Positions 27,819 through 43,044 of a stretch of DNA of 64,000 nt are shown here, piece after piece. The notes under the pieces were generated by a model. The model was not told where the DNA came from. It ran no database searches and saw nothing but the letters and a program-made list of their open reading frames with translations. Positions within the stretch are counted from its first letter, which is position 1; each line of letters begins with the position of its first letter. The DNA comes from Deltaproteobacteria bacterium. Its GTDB lineage: Bacteria; Myxococcota; Myxococcia; Myxococcales; Anaeromyxobacteraceae. The stretch covers positions 1 to 64,000 of the forward strand of contig JACRMN010000010.1 of the NCBI GenBank assembly GCA_016214955.1, written 5' to 3'. A program made the position numbers and the translations under genes.

Positions 27819-30257
27819 CTAGGCGCGCAGCTCCCCGCGCACCGCCGGGTCGGACCGCAGCCGCTCGACGATGCGCCCGTGCGCGGCGTCGGCCTCCGGG
27901 TCGGTCAGGGTGCGATCGGGGGCGCGGTAGCGGATGGCGACCGCCAGGCTCTTCCTGCCGGCCGGCAGCGGCGCGCCGCGGTAGACGTCGAAGAGCGCCG
28001 CCTCCTCCACCAGCCCCTCGGCGCGGATGGCGGCCAGCACGGCCTCGGCCTGGATGCCCTCCTCGACCACCAGCGCCAGGTCGCGGAGCACGGCCGGGAA
28101 CGGCGGGATGGCCCGGTGCTGCGGGGTCAGGCTCCCGCTCCGCGCCAGCGCCTCGCAGGACAGCTCGAAGGACAGGAGGCCGCGGGGCAGCTCGAAGGCC
28201 GCGGCCACCCGCGGGTGGAGCTCGCCCACGGTGCCGAGCACGGAGCCATCGGCGGCGCTGATCCGCGCCGAGTGGCGAGGGTGCAGCCACCCGGCGCCGG
28301 GGGACTGCCAGCGCGCCCCGGTCACCCCGGCCGCCTCGAGGAGCGCCTCGACCGCCGCCTTGGCATCGTAGAAGTCCACGGCCTCGCCGCCGACGGCCCA
28401 GCCCGGCGGCGCACGCCGGCCGGCCATGACGCCGGCCACCCGCAGCCCCTCGGCGCTGGGCTCGTCGCCGGCGCCCCCCGGCGCCCGCGGGTGGTAGACG
28501 CGCGCGATCTCGTAGAGGCGGACGTCGTCCACGCGCTGCGCCCGGTTGCGGGCGGCGTTGCGGAGGAGCGAGGGCACCAGGCTGGTGCGCATCACCCCCA
28601 GGTCGGTGCTGATGGGGTTCTTGAGCGGGATGGCGGCCGGGCCGTCGACCTTCCGTCCCTCGAGGTCGTAGCGCAGGGGCGCCAGATCGGGCTCGGAGAC
28701 GAAGCTGAAGTTCACCGCCTCGCTGAACCCCGCCCCCTCCAGCGCCTCGCGCAGCCGCGCCAGCGTCCGGGCCTCGGCCGGCTCGAGCGGCGTGGCGGCG
28801 GCGATGGCCGGCAGGGTCTCGGGGATGCGGTCGTATCCCTGGGTGCGGACCAGCTCCTCGACCAGGTCCTCCTCGATGGAGACGTCGACGCGCCAGCTGG
28901 GGACGGCGAAGCGCGCCCCCTCGGCGTCGGCGGCCCGTTCGGCGAAGCCCAGCCCGCCGAGGATGCGGCGGGCCTCCACCTGCGGCACCGGCGAGCCCAG
29001 CAGCGCCGCCGGCCGCGACCAGCGCAGCCGCACCTCGAGGGCCTGGTGCGGGCGCGGGTGGGCGTCCACGACGCCGGGGCGGACGGTGCCGCCGGCCAGC
29101 TCTGCGATGAGCGCCGCGCAGCGGTCCAGCGCCGGCACCACCATCCCCTGGTCGGCGCCCCGCTCGAAGCGGTAGGAGGCCTCGGTCTTCAGCCCGTGGC
29201 GCCGCGAGGTCCGGCGGATGCCGGCGGGCGCGAACCAGGCCGACTCCAGCAGCACCCGGGTGGTGCCGGCCGAGATCTCGGAGTCGCCGCCGCCCATGAC
29301 GCCGGCCAGGGCGCTGCCCCGGTCGCGGTCGCAGATGAGCAGATCCTCGGGATCGAGGTCGCGGACCTTGGCGTCGAGGGTGGTGAGCTTCTCCCCGGGC
29401 CGGGCGGTGCGCACCACGATCTCGGCGCCGGCCACCTTGTCGAGGTCGAAGGCGTGGAGCGGGTGGCCCAGCTCCAGGAGCGCGTAGTTGGTGGCGTCCA
29501 CCACGTTGGAGATGGAGCGCACCCCGCAGGCCTCGAGGCGCCGGGCCAGCCAGCCGGGCGAGGGGCCGATGCGCACGCCCTCGACGACCCGGGCGGCGTA
29601 GCGGGCGCAGCGCTCGGGCGCGTCGATGCGCACCCTTGCCAGCGAGGCCGCCGGCGCGCCGGCCTCGGCCAGCCGCGAGGCCGGGTGGCGCACCTCTCGG
29701 CCGAGGAGCGCCGCCACCTCGCGGGCGACGCCGATGTGCGAGAGGCAGTCGGGCCGGTTGGGGGTGACGTTGACCTCGAGCAGCACGTCGTCGAGGCCCA
29801 GGGCCCTGGCGATGGGCGTGCCCGGCGCCACGTTCCCGGGGAGGATGAGGAGCCCGCTGGCGTCGGCGTCGGTGCCCAGCTCCCGGGCCGAGCAGAGCAT
29901 CCCGGAGGACTCGACCCCGCGGAGCTTGGCCTTCTCGATCTTCTGGCCGCCGGGCAGGACGCTGCCCACCGTGGCCAGCGGCACCACGTCGCCGACGGCG
30001 TAGTTCCTGGCGCCGCATACCACCTGCAGCGGAGGAGCACCCCCGCCGCGGTCCACGGTGGTCACCGAGAGCTTCTCGGCGTTGGGGTGGCGCTCGGAGG
30101 TCAGGATCCGGGCCGCCACCACGCCTTCCAGCCCCTGCCCCAGGCGCGTCAGCCCCTCGACCTCGAGCCCCACCGCGGTGAGCCGCCGCGCCAGCTCCTC
30201 GGCGGAGACGCCGGCCAGTTCCACGTACTCGGAGAGCCACTGGAGCGAGATGCGCAT
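27819..30257 (-). CDS. pheT: Phenylalanyl-tRNA synthetase, beta subunit
   Basis: The 812-residue beta subunit starts MRISLQWLSEYVELAG. It has the EMAP/tRNA-binding-like domain (about residues 40-150), the B3/4 editing domain with GVMGGGDSEIS, the B5 domain, and the C-terminal anticodon-binding FDX-ACB domain (AIPPFPAVLRDLALVVEEG). It forms the alpha2-beta2 enzyme with PheS, whose gene ends 6 bp upstream. Confidence 0.97.
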   Translation of the reverse strand: MRISLQWLSEYVELAGVSAEELARRLTAVGLEVEGLTRLGQGLEGVVAARILTSERHPNAEKLSVTTVDRGGGAPPLQVVCGARNYAVGDVVPLATVGSVLPGGQKIEKAKLRGVESSGMLCSARELGTDADASGLLILPGNVAPGTPIARALGLDDVLLEVNVTPNRPDCLSHIGVAREVAALLGREVRHPASRLAEAGAPAASLARVRIDAPERCARYAARVVEGVRIGPSPGWLARRLEACGVRSISNVVDATNYALLELGHPLHAFDLDKVAGAEIVVRTARPGEKLTTLDAKVRDLDPEDLLICDRDRGSALAGVMGGGDSEISAGTTRVLLESAWFAPAGIRRTSRRHGLKTEASYRFERGADQGMVVPALDRCAALIAELAGGTVRPGVVDAHPRPHQALEVRLRWSRPAALLGSPVPQVEARRILGGLGFAERAADAEGARFAVPSWRVDVSIEEDLVEELVRTQGYDRIPETLPAIAAATPLEPAEARTLARLREALEGAGFSEAVNFSFVSEPDLAPLRYDLEGRKVDGPAAIPLKNPISTDLGVMRTSLVPSLLRNAARNRAQRVDDVRLYEIARVYHPRAPGGAGDEPSAEGLRVAGVMAGRRAPPGWAVGGEAVDFYDAKAAVEALLEAAGVTGARWQSPGAGWLHPRHSARISAADGSVLGTVGELHPRVAAAFELPRGLLSFELSCEALARSGSLTPQHRAIPPFPAVLRDLALVVEEGIQAEAVLAAIRAEGLVEEAALFDVYRGAPLPAGRKSLAVAIRYRAPDRTLTDPEADAAHGRIVERLRSDPAVRGELRA

Positions 30258-30263
30258 CGGAGC

Positions 30264-31343
30264 CTAGAACTGCCGCAGGAAGCGGAGGTCGTTCTCGAAG
30301 AAGAGCCGCAGGTCGTCGATGCCGTACTTCAGCATCGCCATGCGCTCCACGCCCATGCCGAAGGCGAAGCCGGTGTAGCGGGAGGGGTCGATGCCACCGT
30401 TCTCCAGCACCCTGGGGTGCACCATCCCCGAGCCCAGCACCTCGAGCCAGCCGGTCTCCTTGCAGGTGCCGCAGCGCTTTCCGTCCTTGCGGCCGCTGCC
30501 CCCGCAGATGGAGCAGGAGACGTCCACCTCCGCGCCCGGCTCGACGAAGGGGAAGTAGGAGGGACGGAACCGGGTCCTGGTGCCCGGTCCGAAGTAGGCG
30601 CGGGCGAAGGCAGCCAGCGTGCCCTTGAGGTCGGCGAAGGTGATGTGCTCGTCCACGCACAGCCCTTCCACCTGGTGGAACATGGGCGAGTGGGTCTGGT
30701 CGTAGTCGGAGCGGTAGACGCGGCCGGGGCAGATGATGCGAACGGGCGGCTTGCCCAGCCGCTTCATGGCCCGGATCTGGACCGGCGAGGTGTGGGTCCG
30801 CAGCAGCACCGAGCCGCTGCGGTGGGCGCCGCCCAGCGCCGCCTCCTCCACGTAGAAGGTGTCCTGCATGTCGCGGGCAGGATGGTCGGCCGGGATGTTG
30901 AGCGCCTCGAAGTTGTACCAGTCGAGCTCGATCTCCGGCCCGCTCGCCACCTCGTAGCCGAGGCGCGCGAAGATGGCGGCGATCTCCTCGGCGGCGCGGG
31001 TCAGCGGGTGCCGGTGGCCGCGGGGCAGCGGCCGCCGGCCGGCCAGGGTGACGTCGATGGGCGGGCCGGCCAGCTCCGCCTCCAGGCGCGCGCCGGCCAG
31101 CCGCTCCCGGGCGCCGTCGAGCAGGGACTCGACCTGGTCGCGGACCCGGTTGGCGACCTCGCCGACCTTGGGGCGCTCCTCGGCCGCCAGGGCGCCCATG
31201 CCGCGGAGGACCGCGGAGAGCTCGCCCTTCTTGCCGAGGAAGCGGACCCGGAGCTCCTCGAGCGCCTTCTCGTCGGAGGCGGCGGCGATGTCGCGCGCGG
31301 CCGCCTGCGACAGCGACTCGAGCTGAGCCAGCAGGCTGGCCAT
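30264..31343 (-). CDS. pheS: Phenylalanyl-tRNA synthetase, alpha subunit
   Basis: The 359-residue class II catalytic subunit has an N-terminal coiled coil (residues about 1-90), motif 2 ([34 protein letters not shown]) and motif 3 ([14 protein letters not shown]). A small [21 protein letters not shown] insertion with four cysteines could bind zinc; most bacterial PheS have only part of it. It lies 10 bp after rplT in the infC-rpmI-rplT-pheST operon. Confidence 0.97.
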   Translation of the reverse strand: MASLLAQLESLSQAAARDIAAASDEKALEELRVRFLGKKGELSAVLRGMGALAAEERPKVGEVANRVRDQVESLLDGARERLAGARLEAELAGPPIDVTLAGRRPLPRGHRHPLTRAAEEIAAIFARLGYEVASGPEIELDWYNFEALNIPADHPARDMQDTFYVEEAALGGAHRSGSVLLRTHTSPVQIRAMKRLGKPPVRIICPGRVYRSDYDQTHSPMFHQVEGLCVDEHITFADLKGTLAAFARAYFGPGTRTRFRPSYFPFVEPGAEVDVSCSICGGSGRKDGKRCGTCKETGWLEVLGSGMVHPRVLENGGIDPSRYTGFAFGMGVERMAMLKYGIDDLRLFFENDLRFLRQF

Positions 31344-31353
31344 GCGCCCGGGC

Positions 31354-31698
31354 CTAGGCCTGCGCGGCCTTCACCACCGCGGCGAAGTCGCCGGGGAGGA
31401 AGAGCGCCAGGTCGGCCAGGACCTTCCGGTCGAGCGCCACGCCCGCCTTCTTCAGGCCGGCGATGAGGCGGGAGTAGCTGGTCCCGTTGGCCCGCGCCGA
31501 GGCGTTGATGCGGGCGATCCACAGGGAGCGGAAGTCCCGGCGGCGGCGGCGGCGATCACGGGTGGAGTAGTCGAGGGCGCGCTCCACCGCCTGGTTGGCG
31601 CGCTTGTAGCAGTTCTTGCGGCGGCCGCGGAACCCCTTGGCCAGCTTGAGAACGCGATTGCGGCGACGACGAGCCTTGAATCCCTTCTTGACGCGCAT
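31354..31698 (-). CDS. rplT: 50S ribosomal protein L20
   Basis: The 114-residue assembly protein starts [20 protein letters not shown] and has the conserved [15 protein letters not shown] segment. L20 represses its own operon in E. coli by binding the mRNA; the 90-nt rpmI-rplT gap here could hold such a site, but I did not resolve a pseudoknot. Order infC-rpmI-rplT is conserved. Confidence 0.97.
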   Translation of the reverse strand: MRVKKGFKARRRRNRVLKLAKGFRGRRKNCYKRANQAVERALDYSTRDRRRRRRDFRSLWIARINASARANGTSYSRLIAGLKKAGVALDRKVLADLALFLPGDFAAVVKAAQA

Positions 31699-31788
31699 GC
31701 GACTTCACCTCGTTGCCGGCGGGAGGCGGCCAACGGGCCGCGCTTCTGAACCCCGCTTGGGCGTTGTGGGAGTACCACCCGTCACGCG

Positions 31789-31992
31789 CTAGCGCGCGTA
31801 GGGGAAGCACTCCGTGATCTTCTTGGCGTCCTCCGGCGTCAGGTGGCCGGTCCCGCGGAGGTTCACCCGCTGCTTCTTGGTCTTGCCGAACGTGGCCAGG
31901 TGGCGCACGCCCGCGCGGCGGAACTTCACCGCACCGCTCTTCTTCACCTGGAAGCGCTTCTTCGCGCCGGACTTCGTCTTCAGCTTGGGCAT
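31789..31992 (-). CDS. rpmI: 50S ribosomal protein L35
   Basis: The 67-residue basic protein MPKLKTKSGAKKRFQVKKSG ends TECFPYAR and has standard L35 length and the KKRF and GKTKKQRVNLRG segments. It lies 30 bp after infC. Confidence 0.96.
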   Translation of the reverse strand: MPKLKTKSGAKKRFQVKKSGAVKFRRAGVRHLATFGKTKKQRVNLRGTGHLTPEDAKKITECFPYAR

Positions 31993-32022
31993 GTTCCTCT
32001 TTCTCCGTGAATCCGTGGTTCT

Positions 32023-32724
<702 letters not shown>

Positions 32725-32750
32725 GGGGCTCCTCCGTCAAAAGTCGCAGG

Positions 32751-36055
<3,305 letters not shown>

Positions 36056-36121
36056 GAGTCCTTCCCGTCCGTTTCCGATTCCGAGTCCCTGCAGTCGAAG
36101 CCCGATCGCCCTCGCCCCGCC

Positions 36122-37186
36122 CTACCGTACGCCGGCGCGGAGGGCGGCGATCACCGCCGCGCCCGCCTCGGCGGTGCCCACCGCCCCGGCCGAGGTCAGG
36201 TCGGGGGTCAGGGCTCCACCCTCGATGGCGCTCTCCACGGCCTGCTCCACCGCGCGCGCCTCGGCCTCGAGCCCCAGCGAGTGGCGCAGGAGCATGGCCG
36301 CCGAGAGGATGGTGCCGTAGGGGTTGGCGACGCCCTTGCCGGCGATGTCGGGGGCCGAGCCGTGGATGGGCTCGTACAGGCCGAGCCTCCCCTCCCCCAG
36401 CGAGGCCGAGGGCAGGAGGCCGATGGAGCCGGCCACCACCGAGGCCTCGTCGGTGAGGATGTCGCCGAACATGTTCTCGGTGACGATGACGTCGAAGTCG
36501 CCGGGGCGCCGCACCAGCTGCATGGCGCAGGAGTCGACGAGCTGGTGCTCCAGGGTGCAGTCGGAGAACTCGGCCCGGACCACCCGCTCGGCCACCTCGC
36601 GCCACAGCCGCGAGGTCTCGAGGACGTTGGCCTTGTCCACGCTGGTGATCTTCTTGCGGCGGCCGCGGGCCAGGCGGCCGGCCATTCGCACCACCCGCTC
36701 CACCTCGGCCACCGTGTAGGTGCAGGCGTCGAAGGCGGCGTCGGCGGTGCGCCGCTTCTCGCCGAAGTAGATGCCCCCGGTGAGCTCGCGCACCACCAGC
36801 AGGTCCACGCCCTTCACGATCTCGGGCTTGAGGGGCGAGGCCGCGGCCAGCCGCTCGTTCACCGCCACCGGCCGCAGGTTGGCGAAGAGGCCCAGCGCCT
36901 TGCGCAGTGCCAGCAGCCCCTGCTCCGGCCGCACCGGCGCCGAGGGGCCCCAGCGCGGGCCGCCGATGGCGCCGAAGAGGATGGCGTCGGCCTCGCGGCA
37001 CAGCGCCAGGGTGGCGGCCGGCAGCGGCTCGCCGGTGGCGTCGATGGCCGCGCCGCCCACCGGCGCCTCCGGCATGTCGAAGGCGTGACCGAAGAGCTCG
37101 CCCACCACCCCGAGGACCCGGGCGCCCTGGCGCGCCACCTCGGGGCCGATGCCGTCTCCGCCCAGGACCGCGATGAGCGCCTTCAC
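36122..37186 (-). CDS. leuB: 3-isopropylmalate dehydrogenase
   Basis: LeuB oxidatively decarboxylates 3-isopropylmalate to 2-oxoisocaproate with NAD. The 354-residue protein has GGDGIGPEV at the N-terminus, the substrate arginines ([29 protein letters not shown]), and [20 protein letters not shown], then [20 protein letters not shown]. The GTG start at 37186 overlaps the leuD stop as GTGA. Confidence 0.97.
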   Translation of the reverse strand: MKALIAVLGGDGIGPEVARQGARVLGVVGELFGHAFDMPEAPVGGAAIDATGEPLPAATLALCREADAILFGAIGGPRWGPSAPVRPEQGLLALRKALGLFANLRPVAVNERLAAASPLKPEIVKGVDLLVVRELTGGIYFGEKRRTADAAFDACTYTVAEVERVVRMAGRLARGRRKKITSVDKANVLETSRLWREVAERVVRAEFSDCTLEHQLVDSCAMQLVRRPGDFDVIVTENMFGDILTDEASVVAGSIGLLPSASLGEGRLGLYEPIHGSAPDIAGKGVANPYGTILSAAMLLRHSLGLEAEARAVEQAVESAIEGGALTPDLTSAGAVGTAEAGAAVIAALRAGVR

Positions 37187-37755
37187 CGGGACCTCTCGAA
37201 GCGATCGATGGCCTCCCCCTGCGAGAGCAGGAAGCCGAGCTCGTCCACGCCGTTCATGAGGCAGTAGCGGGCGAAGCCGTCGATGGGGAAGCTGGCCCGG
37301 CTGCCGTCGGGGAGCGTGACGGTGCGCGACTCGAGGTCGATGCGCACCGGCGCGCCCGGGGCCGACAGCAGCTTCTGGTGGGCGGCGGCGTCCACCACCA
37401 CCGGCACCAGGCCGTTCTTCAGGGCGTTGTTCCGGAAGATGTCGGCCACCGAGGTGCTGATCACCGCCCGGATGCCGAAGTCCACGAGCGCCCAGGGGGC
37501 GTGCTCGCGGGAGGAGCCGCAGCCGAAGTTGTCGCCGGCCACCAGCACCTGGCAGCCCTGGGTCGCGGGCTGGTTGAGCACGAACTCGGGCCGGGGCGTG
37601 CCGGCGGAGTCGTAGCGCCAGTCGGCGAAGAGGGAGCGGCCCAGCCCCTCCTTGCTGGTGGTCTTGAGGAAGCGGGCAGGGATGATCTGGTCGGTGTCCA
37701 CGTTCTCGCGCGGCAGCACCACCGTCCGGCTCTCGATGACGCGGATGGGGTTCAT
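37183..37755 (-). CDS. leuD: 3-isopropylmalate dehydratase small subunit
   Basis: The 190-residue swivel-domain subunit has [30 protein letters not shown] and [19 protein letters not shown]. It pairs with LeuC to isomerise 2- to 3-isopropylmalate. It overlaps leuC (ATGA) and leuB (GTGA). The isolated start at 37755 was chosen over the longer open frame. Confidence 0.97.
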   Translation of the reverse strand: MNPIRVIESRTVVLPRENVDTDQIIPARFLKTTSKEGLGRSLFADWRYDSAGTPRPEFVLNQPATQGCQVLVAGDNFGCGSSREHAPWALVDFGIRAVISTSVADIFRNNALKNGLVPVVVDAAAHQKLLSAPGAPVRIDLESRTVTLPDGSRASFPIDGFARYCLMNGVDELGFLLSQGEAIDRFERSR

Positions 37756-39173
37756 CGGCCCTCCAGCAGCGGGCGGGGGTCGGCCACCGCGCCGGCCACC
37801 GCCGAGGCGGCGGCGGTGTAGGGGCTGGCGAGCAGCGTGCGGCCCCCCTGCCCCTGCCGCCCCTCGAAGTTGCGGTTGGAGGTGGAGACGCAGTACTGGC
37901 CGGCGGCGATGACGTCCCCGTTCATGCCGATGCACATCGAGCAGCCCGGCTCGCGCCACTCGGCCCCGGCCTCGCGCACCACCCGGTCGAGCCCCTCGGC
38001 CTCGGCCAGCTTCTTCACCGCCATCGAGCCCGGCACCACCAGGGTGCGCGTCTGCACCTTGCGGCCGCGGAGCACCTGGGCCGCGGCGCGAAGGTCCTCG
38101 ATGCGGCCGTTGGTGCAGGAGCCCACGAAGACCACCTGCACCGGCTGGCCGGCGATGGCCTGGCCCGGCCGGAGCCCCATGTAGCGGAGCGCCGCCTCGG
38201 CCGAGGCCCGGGCAGCGGCCTCCTTCTCGGCGGCCGGATCGGGCACGCGGCCGGTGACGGCGATGCCCTGCCCCGGGTTCGTGCCCCAGGTGATCATGGG
38301 CTCGAGCGCCGAGGCGTCGAGCGCCATCTCGCGGTCGTAGCGGGCCCCGGGATCGGAGGGCAACGACCGCCAGCGCGCCACGGCCGCGTCCCAGGCCGCC
38401 CCGGAGGGCACCCGCGAGCGCCCCGCCAGCCACTGGAAGGTGGTGTCGTCGGGGGCCACCATGCCGGCGCGCGCCCCCGCCTCGATCGACATGTTGCAGA
38501 GGGTCATGCGCGCCTCCATGGAGAGCGCGCGCACCGCCGGACCCAGGTACTCGAGGACGTGGCCGGTGCCGCCGCCCACGCCCAGCCTGGCGATGATGGC
38601 CAGCACCAGGTCCTTGGCGGTGACGCCGCCGCGCAGGGTGCCGTCCACCTTCACCGCCAGCGTGCGGGGACGCCGCTGCAGCAGGCACTGGCTGGCGAGC
38701 ACGTGGCCCACCTCGGAGGTGCCGATGCCGAAGGCCAGGGCCCCGAAGGCGCCGTGGGTGGCGGTGTGGCTGTCGCCGCAGACCACGGTCATGCCGGGCT
38801 GGGTGGCACCCAGCTCCGGCCCCATGACGTGGACGATGCCCTGGCGCGGCGACCCCAGCGGGTGGAGCTCCACCCCGAAGTCGGCGCAGTTCTGCTCCAG
38901 CCGCTGCACCTGCGCCGCGGCCTGCGGGTCGGCGAAGGGCCAGCGGCCGTCGGCGCCGCTGGGCAACGTCGGCGTGGAGTGGTCCATGGTGGCCAGGGTC
39001 CGCTCCGGCCTCCGGACCCCCAGCCCCCGGGCCCGCAGCTCCGAGAAGGCCTGCGGGCTCGTCACCTCGTGCACCAGGTGGAGGTCGATGTAGAGGACCG
39101 CCGGGGTGTCGGCGGTCTCCGCCTGCACCTGGTGCGCGTCCCAGACCTTCTCGAACAGGGTTCGCGGGGCCAC
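37752..39173 (-). CDS. leuC: 3-isopropylmalate dehydratase large subunit
   Basis: This aconitase-family subunit carries the [4Fe-4S] cluster: the cysteines are in [13 protein letters not shown] and [10 protein letters not shown]. It begins [16 protein letters not shown] and has [29 protein letters not shown] and [13 protein letters not shown]. The length of 473 residues is usual. The GTG start at 39173 lies 2 bp after the leuA stop. Confidence 0.97.
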   Translation of the reverse strand: MAPRTLFEKVWDAHQVQAETADTPAVLYIDLHLVHEVTSPQAFSELRARGLGVRRPERTLATMDHSTPTLPSGADGRWPFADPQAAAQVQRLEQNCADFGVELHPLGSPRQGIVHVMGPELGATQPGMTVVCGDSHTATHGAFGALAFGIGTSEVGHVLASQCLLQRRPRTLAVKVDGTLRGGVTAKDLVLAIIARLGVGGGTGHVLEYLGPAVRALSMEARMTLCNMSIEAGARAGMVAPDDTTFQWLAGRSRVPSGAAWDAAVARWRSLPSDPGARYDREMALDASALEPMITWGTNPGQGIAVTGRVPDPAAEKEAAARASAEAALRYMGLRPGQAIAGQPVQVVFVGSCTNGRIEDLRAAAQVLRGRKVQTRTLVVPGSMAVKKLAEAEGLDRVVREAGAEWREPGCSMCIGMNGDVIAAGQYCVSTSNRNFEGRQGQGGRTLLASPYTAAASAVAGAVADPRPLLEGR

Positions 39174-39175
39174 GG

Positions 39176-40756
39176 CTACGGGGTGCCCTCTTCCATGACC
39201 TGGGCCGAGCGGGTGCTCTCGCCGCGCTTCAGCACGATGCGGTTCACCACGTCGAGGAAGGCCCGGGCGCTGCCCTCGATGATGTCGGTGGAGAGCGCCC
39301 GGCCGCGGTAGATGCCGGTGTCGTGCTCGACCTCGAGCGAGACCTCGCCCTGGGCGTCCTCGCCGGTGGTGACGGCCGCGATGCGGTAGTCGCGCAGCTT
39401 CACCGCCACGCCGGTGATGCTCTCGATGGCCTTGAAGACCGCGTCCACCGGGCCGTCGCCGGCGCTGGCTGCCTGGAAGCGGGCGCCGTCCGACTTGAGG
39501 AGCGCGATGGAGGCGGCCGGCAGCGTGCCGGTGCCGGAGGTGGTGGAGAGCGCCGCCAGGTCCCACATCTGCTGCCCCTTGAGGAGCTGGCCGTGGATCA
39601 CCAGGGCCTCGAGGTCGGCGTCGTAGATCTCCTTCTTCTTGTCGGCCAGGAGCTTGAAGTCGGCGAAGACCTTGTCGAGCTGGGCGTCGTCCAGCTTGTA
39701 GCCCAGCGCGGTGAGCCGCTCCTTGAGGGCGTGGCGGCCGGAGTGCTTGCCCAGCACCAGCTGCGAGCGGCTGAAGCCCACCTCCTCGGGCCGCATGATC
39801 TCGTAGGTCTCGCGGTGGGTCAGCATGCCGTGCTGGTGGATTCCGGCCTCGTGGGCGAAGGCGTTCTGCCCGACGATGGCCTTGTTCCGCTGCACGTAGC
39901 TGCCGGTGACCTGCGACACCAGGCGGCTGACGGGGAAGAGCTGCTCGGTGCGGATGCCGTGCTGGACCTTGAAGACGTCCTGGCGCGTCTTCAGCGCCAT
40001 CACGATCTCCTCCAGCGAGGCGTTGCCGGCCCGCTCGCCGATGCCGTTGATGGTGCACTCCACCTGGCGGGCGCCGACCATCACGCCGGCCAGGCTGTTG
40101 GCCACCGCCAGGCCCAGGTCGTTGTGGCAGTGGACGGAGATGACCACCTTGTCGATGCCGCGGACGTGCTTGCGGAGGTAGCTCAGGGCGTCGGCGTAGG
40201 TCTGGGGCAGCGCGTAGCCGACGGTGTCCGGGATGTTGAGGGTGGTGGCGCCGGCCTCGATGGCCCTCTCCACCACCTCGGCCAGGAACTCGAGCTCGGT
40301 GCGCGCCGCGTCCTCGGTGGAGAACTCGATGTCCTCGAACTTCTCGCGGGCGACCTTGATGCCGTCGACGGCCCGCTTGATGATCTCCTCCTTGGCCATC
40401 TTCAGCTTGAAGTCGCGGTGGATGGGGCTGGTGGCCAGGAAGACGTGGCAGCGCTTGCGCGGTGCGTCCTGCAGGGCCTTCCAGCTGGCCTCGATGTCGC
40501 CGCGGTTGCAGCGGGAGAGGCTGCAGATGATGGGGCCCGGCACCTCGCGGCTCACCGCCTGGATGGCCTCCAGGTCGCCGGGCGAGGCGGCGGCGAAGCC
40601 GGCCTCGATCACGTCGACGCCCAGCTCCTTGAGCGCCTTGGCCACGCGCAGCTTCTGGCCGAGGTTCATGCTGCAGCCGGGGCTCTGCTCCCCATCCCGC
40701 AGCGTGGTGTCGAAGATGACGACGCGATCCATGGCTACGCTTTCCTTGCTCGGCAT
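39176..40756 (-). CDS. leuA: 2-isopropylmalate synthase
   Basis: LeuA condenses 2-oxoisovalerate with acetyl-CoA, the committed step of leucine synthesis. The 526-residue protein has the HMGL-like catalytic barrel ([46 protein letters not shown]) and the C-terminal leucine-binding LeuA_dimer domain with the allosteric loop. Two starts fit: ATG 40756 with GGGGA 8 bp upstream, or ATG 40732 ([10 protein letters not shown]). The longer one is listed. It heads the leuACDB-ilvBNC operon. Confidence 0.96.
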   Translation of the reverse strand: MPSKESVAMDRVVIFDTTLRDGEQSPGCSMNLGQKLRVAKALKELGVDVIEAGFAAASPGDLEAIQAVSREVPGPIICSLSRCNRGDIEASWKALQDAPRKRCHVFLATSPIHRDFKLKMAKEEIIKRAVDGIKVAREKFEDIEFSTEDAARTELEFLAEVVERAIEAGATTLNIPDTVGYALPQTYADALSYLRKHVRGIDKVVISVHCHNDLGLAVANSLAGVMVGARQVECTINGIGERAGNASLEEIVMALKTRQDVFKVQHGIRTEQLFPVSRLVSQVTGSYVQRNKAIVGQNAFAHEAGIHQHGMLTHRETYEIMRPEEVGFSRSQLVLGKHSGRHALKERLTALGYKLDDAQLDKVFADFKLLADKKKEIYDADLEALVIHGQLLKGQQMWDLAALSTTSGTGTLPAASIALLKSDGARFQAASAGDGPVDAVFKAIESITGVAVKLRDYRIAAVTTGEDAQGEVSLEVEHDTGIYRGRALSTDIIEGSARAFLDVVNRIVLKRGESTRSAQVMEEGTP

Positions 40757-40853
40757 GACGGTTCCCCAGGCTCCTGTTCGGGGCCGGCGGGGTCGTCTCT
40801 GAGGGGAGGGACCTCTCCGGCCGGTTTCGGCGGAAGAGGTCTCGGCAGCGCAG

Positions 40854-40916
40854 CTAGCCCGGCCGGGACTCTCCCGCCAGGCGAAGAAGTCGTGATTCGC
40901 TGCGTACGAAAGACAT
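40854..40916 (-). CDS. Possible leu leader peptide
   Basis: A 20-codon frame (MSFVRSESRLLRLAGESRPG) lies between the predicted promoter and leuA. Three of its codons are leucine, including two adjacent CTT codons, which are rare in this GC-rich genome. That is the composition expected of an attenuation leader, although classical leu leaders have more Leu codons. The ATG lies only about 10 bp after the -10 box, so translation would be nearly leaderless. An ACCTCTTCCG/CGGAGAGGT-type hairpin follows before leuA. Tentative. Confidence 0.35.
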   Translation of the reverse strand: MSFVRSESRLLRLAGESRPG

Positions 40917-40926
40917 CGAACGTGGG

Positions 40927-40956
40927 AGACTACAGGGGTCCGAGGGACCCCGTCAA
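40927..40956 (-). promoter_or_regulatory. leuA promoter with an operator-like palindrome in its spacer
   Basis: On the minus strand TTGACG (40956-40951) and TAGTCT (40932-40927) are 18 bp apart. The spacer is almost filled by the perfect inverted repeat GGGGTCC-CTC-GGACCCC (40951-40935). A repressor bound there would block RNA polymerase. The palindrome could alternatively be part of a thrS terminator. Confidence 0.5.
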
Positions 40957-41007
40957 GGACGCCGCGGACGGGGCGCAGTGCCCGACGCCCCCGCCCTCCG
41001 GCCCGGC

Positions 41008-42969
41008 CTAGAACGGCGGGGTGGCCTCGCGGCGCATGAGCTCGACGAAGGCGCCGAGCGGCTGGGTCTTCAGGTCCTCGCCGCCGTGGCGGCGCGGCGC
41101 CACGCCCTGCGCCTCGACCTCCTTCTCGCCCACCACCAGCGCGAAGGGGACCTTGGCCAGCTGGGCGTTGCGGATCTTGGCGCCGAGCTTGTCGGAGGAC
41201 TCGTCCATCTCCACCCGCCAGCCCTCGGCCTGCAGCCGGGCCACCACCTGGTGCCCCCAGTCGTTGAAGCGATCGGAGACGGTGACCACCCGGGCCTGCA
41301 CCGGGGCCAGCCAGGCGGGGAAGGCACCGGCGTAGTGCTCGGTGAGGATGGCGATGAAGCGCTCGAAGGAGCCGTAGACGGCGCGGTGAATCACCACCGG
41401 GCGGTGCTCGGCGTTGTCGTCGCCGACGTAGGCGAGGTCGAAGCGCTCGGGCGCGGCGTAGTCGAGCTGGAAGGTGCACGTCTGCCAGGAGCGGCCGAGG
41501 GAGTCGGTCACGGAGAAGTCGATCTTGGGCCCGTAGAAGGCGCCGTCTCCGGGATTGAGCTTCCAGGGGAGCCCCTCCCGCTCGAGCGCGGTGCGCAGCG
41601 CCGCCTCGGCCTTGTCCCAGAGCGCGTCATCGCCCACGCGGTCGGCCGGGTTGGCGGGCCGCGTCGAGAGGCCGAGGGTGAACTCCAGGCCGAAGGCGCC
41701 GTAGACCGTGGTCATCAGCTTCATGAAGCGCTTGAACTCGTCGCCGATCTGGCTCTCCATCGCGAAGATGTGGGCGTCGTCCTGGGCGAACTGCCGGACA
41801 CGGGTGAGGCCGCCCAGCGAGCCGGAGAGCTCGTTGCGGTGGAGCGCGTCCACCGTGAAGTAGCGGATGGGCAGCTCGCGGTAGGAGCGCTTGCCCATCT
41901 TGTAGAGCAGGTAGTGCGAGGGGCAGTTCATGGGCTTCAGGCTCATCGAGAGCCGCTCCTCGACGGGGAGCGACGGGTCGCTCTCCTTGTCGAGCACCAG
42001 GAACATGTTCTCGCGGTAGACGCCCCAGTGGCCGCTCTGCTCCCAGAGCTTCTTGCTGAAGAGCAGCGGGGTCTTCACCTCCTCGTACCCGCTGCGCTTG
42101 ACGATGCGGCGCATGGCCTCGGTGAGGGTGTTGTAGAGCGTGGTCCCGTGCGGCAGCCAGAAGGCGCTGCCGGGCGCGTACTCGTGGAAGGCGAAGAGCC
42201 CCAGCGCCGGGCCCAGGCGCCGGTGGTCGCGCTTCTTGACCTCCTCCTGCTTCGCCAGCCAGGCGTCCAGCTCCTTCTTCTCGAAGAAGGCGGTCCCGTA
42301 GATGCGCTGGAGCATGGCGTTCCGGGCGTCGCCGCGCCAGTAGGCGCCGGCCACCGAGAGCAGCTTCACCACGCCGATGCGCTTCGTCGAGGGGCCGTGG
42401 GGGCCGAGGCAGAAGTCCACCCAGTCGCCGTGCCGGTAGAGGGTGAGGGTCTTCGCCCCCTTGGCGGCGATGTCCCGGACGATCTCCACCTTGTACTTCT
42501 CGCCCAGCCCCTCGAAGAGGGCGATGGCCTCCTCCATCGAGACCTCGCTGCGCACGAAGGGCAGGTCGGCGGCAATGGCCTCGTTGGTGGCCTTCTCGAT
42601 GCGCTCCAGGTCCTCGGGGGTGAAGCCCTGCTCGCGGGCGAAGTCGTAGTAGAAGCCCTCCTCGATGGCCGGGCCGATGGTGACCTGGGTGCCGGGGTAG
42701 AGCTTCTGCACGACGCTGGCCATCACGTGGGCGGCGTCGTGGCGGGCCACCTCCAGCGCCTCCGGCGCCCTGGTGGTCACCACCTCCAGCTTCGCGTCCC
42801 GCTCCAGCTTCCGCGAGAGGTCCACCGGCTCGCCGTCCAGCCTGGCGAAGTAGGCGGCCTTGGCCAGGCCGGCCCCGATGGAGGTGCGCACGAAGTCGAG
42901 GACGGTGGTGCCGCGGGCGGCCTCCTTGGCGGTGCCGTCGGGCAGGGTCACCTTCACGAGATCGGACAT
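41008..42969 (-). CDS. thrS: Threonyl-tRNA synthetase
   Basis: The 653-residue class II synthetase has the TGS domain (residues about 1-65), the editing/SAD domain with [14 protein letters not shown] and GFYYDF, catalytic motif 2 ([15 protein letters not shown]), the zinc-binding Cys/His positions ([14 protein letters not shown]) and motif 3. The C-terminal anticodon-binding domain is also present. The start is ATG at 42969 ([12 protein letters not shown]); the open frame upstream runs through the tRNA gene and is not coding. It lies 134 bp downstream of tRNA-Val on the same strand. Confidence 0.98.
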   Translation of the reverse strand: MSDLVKVTLPDGTAKEAARGTTVLDFVRTSIGAGLAKAAYFARLDGEPVDLSRKLERDAKLEVVTTRAPEALEVARHDAAHVMASVVQKLYPGTQVTIGPAIEEGFYYDFAREQGFTPEDLERIEKATNEAIAADLPFVRSEVSMEEAIALFEGLGEKYKVEIVRDIAAKGAKTLTLYRHGDWVDFCLGPHGPSTKRIGVVKLLSVAGAYWRGDARNAMLQRIYGTAFFEKKELDAWLAKQEEVKKRDHRRLGPALGLFAFHEYAPGSAFWLPHGTTLYNTLTEAMRRIVKRSGYEEVKTPLLFSKKLWEQSGHWGVYRENMFLVLDKESDPSLPVEERLSMSLKPMNCPSHYLLYKMGKRSYRELPIRYFTVDALHRNELSGSLGGLTRVRQFAQDDAHIFAMESQIGDEFKRFMKLMTTVYGAFGLEFTLGLSTRPANPADRVGDDALWDKAEAALRTALEREGLPWKLNPGDGAFYGPKIDFSVTDSLGRSWQTCTFQLDYAAPERFDLAYVGDDNAEHRPVVIHRAVYGSFERFIAILTEHYAGAFPAWLAPVQARVVTVSDRFNDWGHQVVARLQAEGWRVEMDESSDKLGAKIRNAQLAKVPFALVVGEKEVEAQGVAPRRHGGEDLKTQPLGAFVELMRREATPPF

Positions 42970-43044
42970 GGCTTGGGCGCTCCAGGCGAGGGCGTGTCTT
43001 GTAGCGCGCCCCCCGGGGCGAGGGCAACGCGCTCCGGAAACGGC

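Noticed and set aside
40970-40991. thrS terminator GGGGCG/CGCCCC
   Set aside because: Six-bp stem with no T-tract, in DNA where such repeats are frequent; not listed as a feature.
39323-41011. 562-codon plus-strand open frame opposite leuA
   Set aside because: Antisense shadow of leuA with the composition expected from third-position G/C bias.
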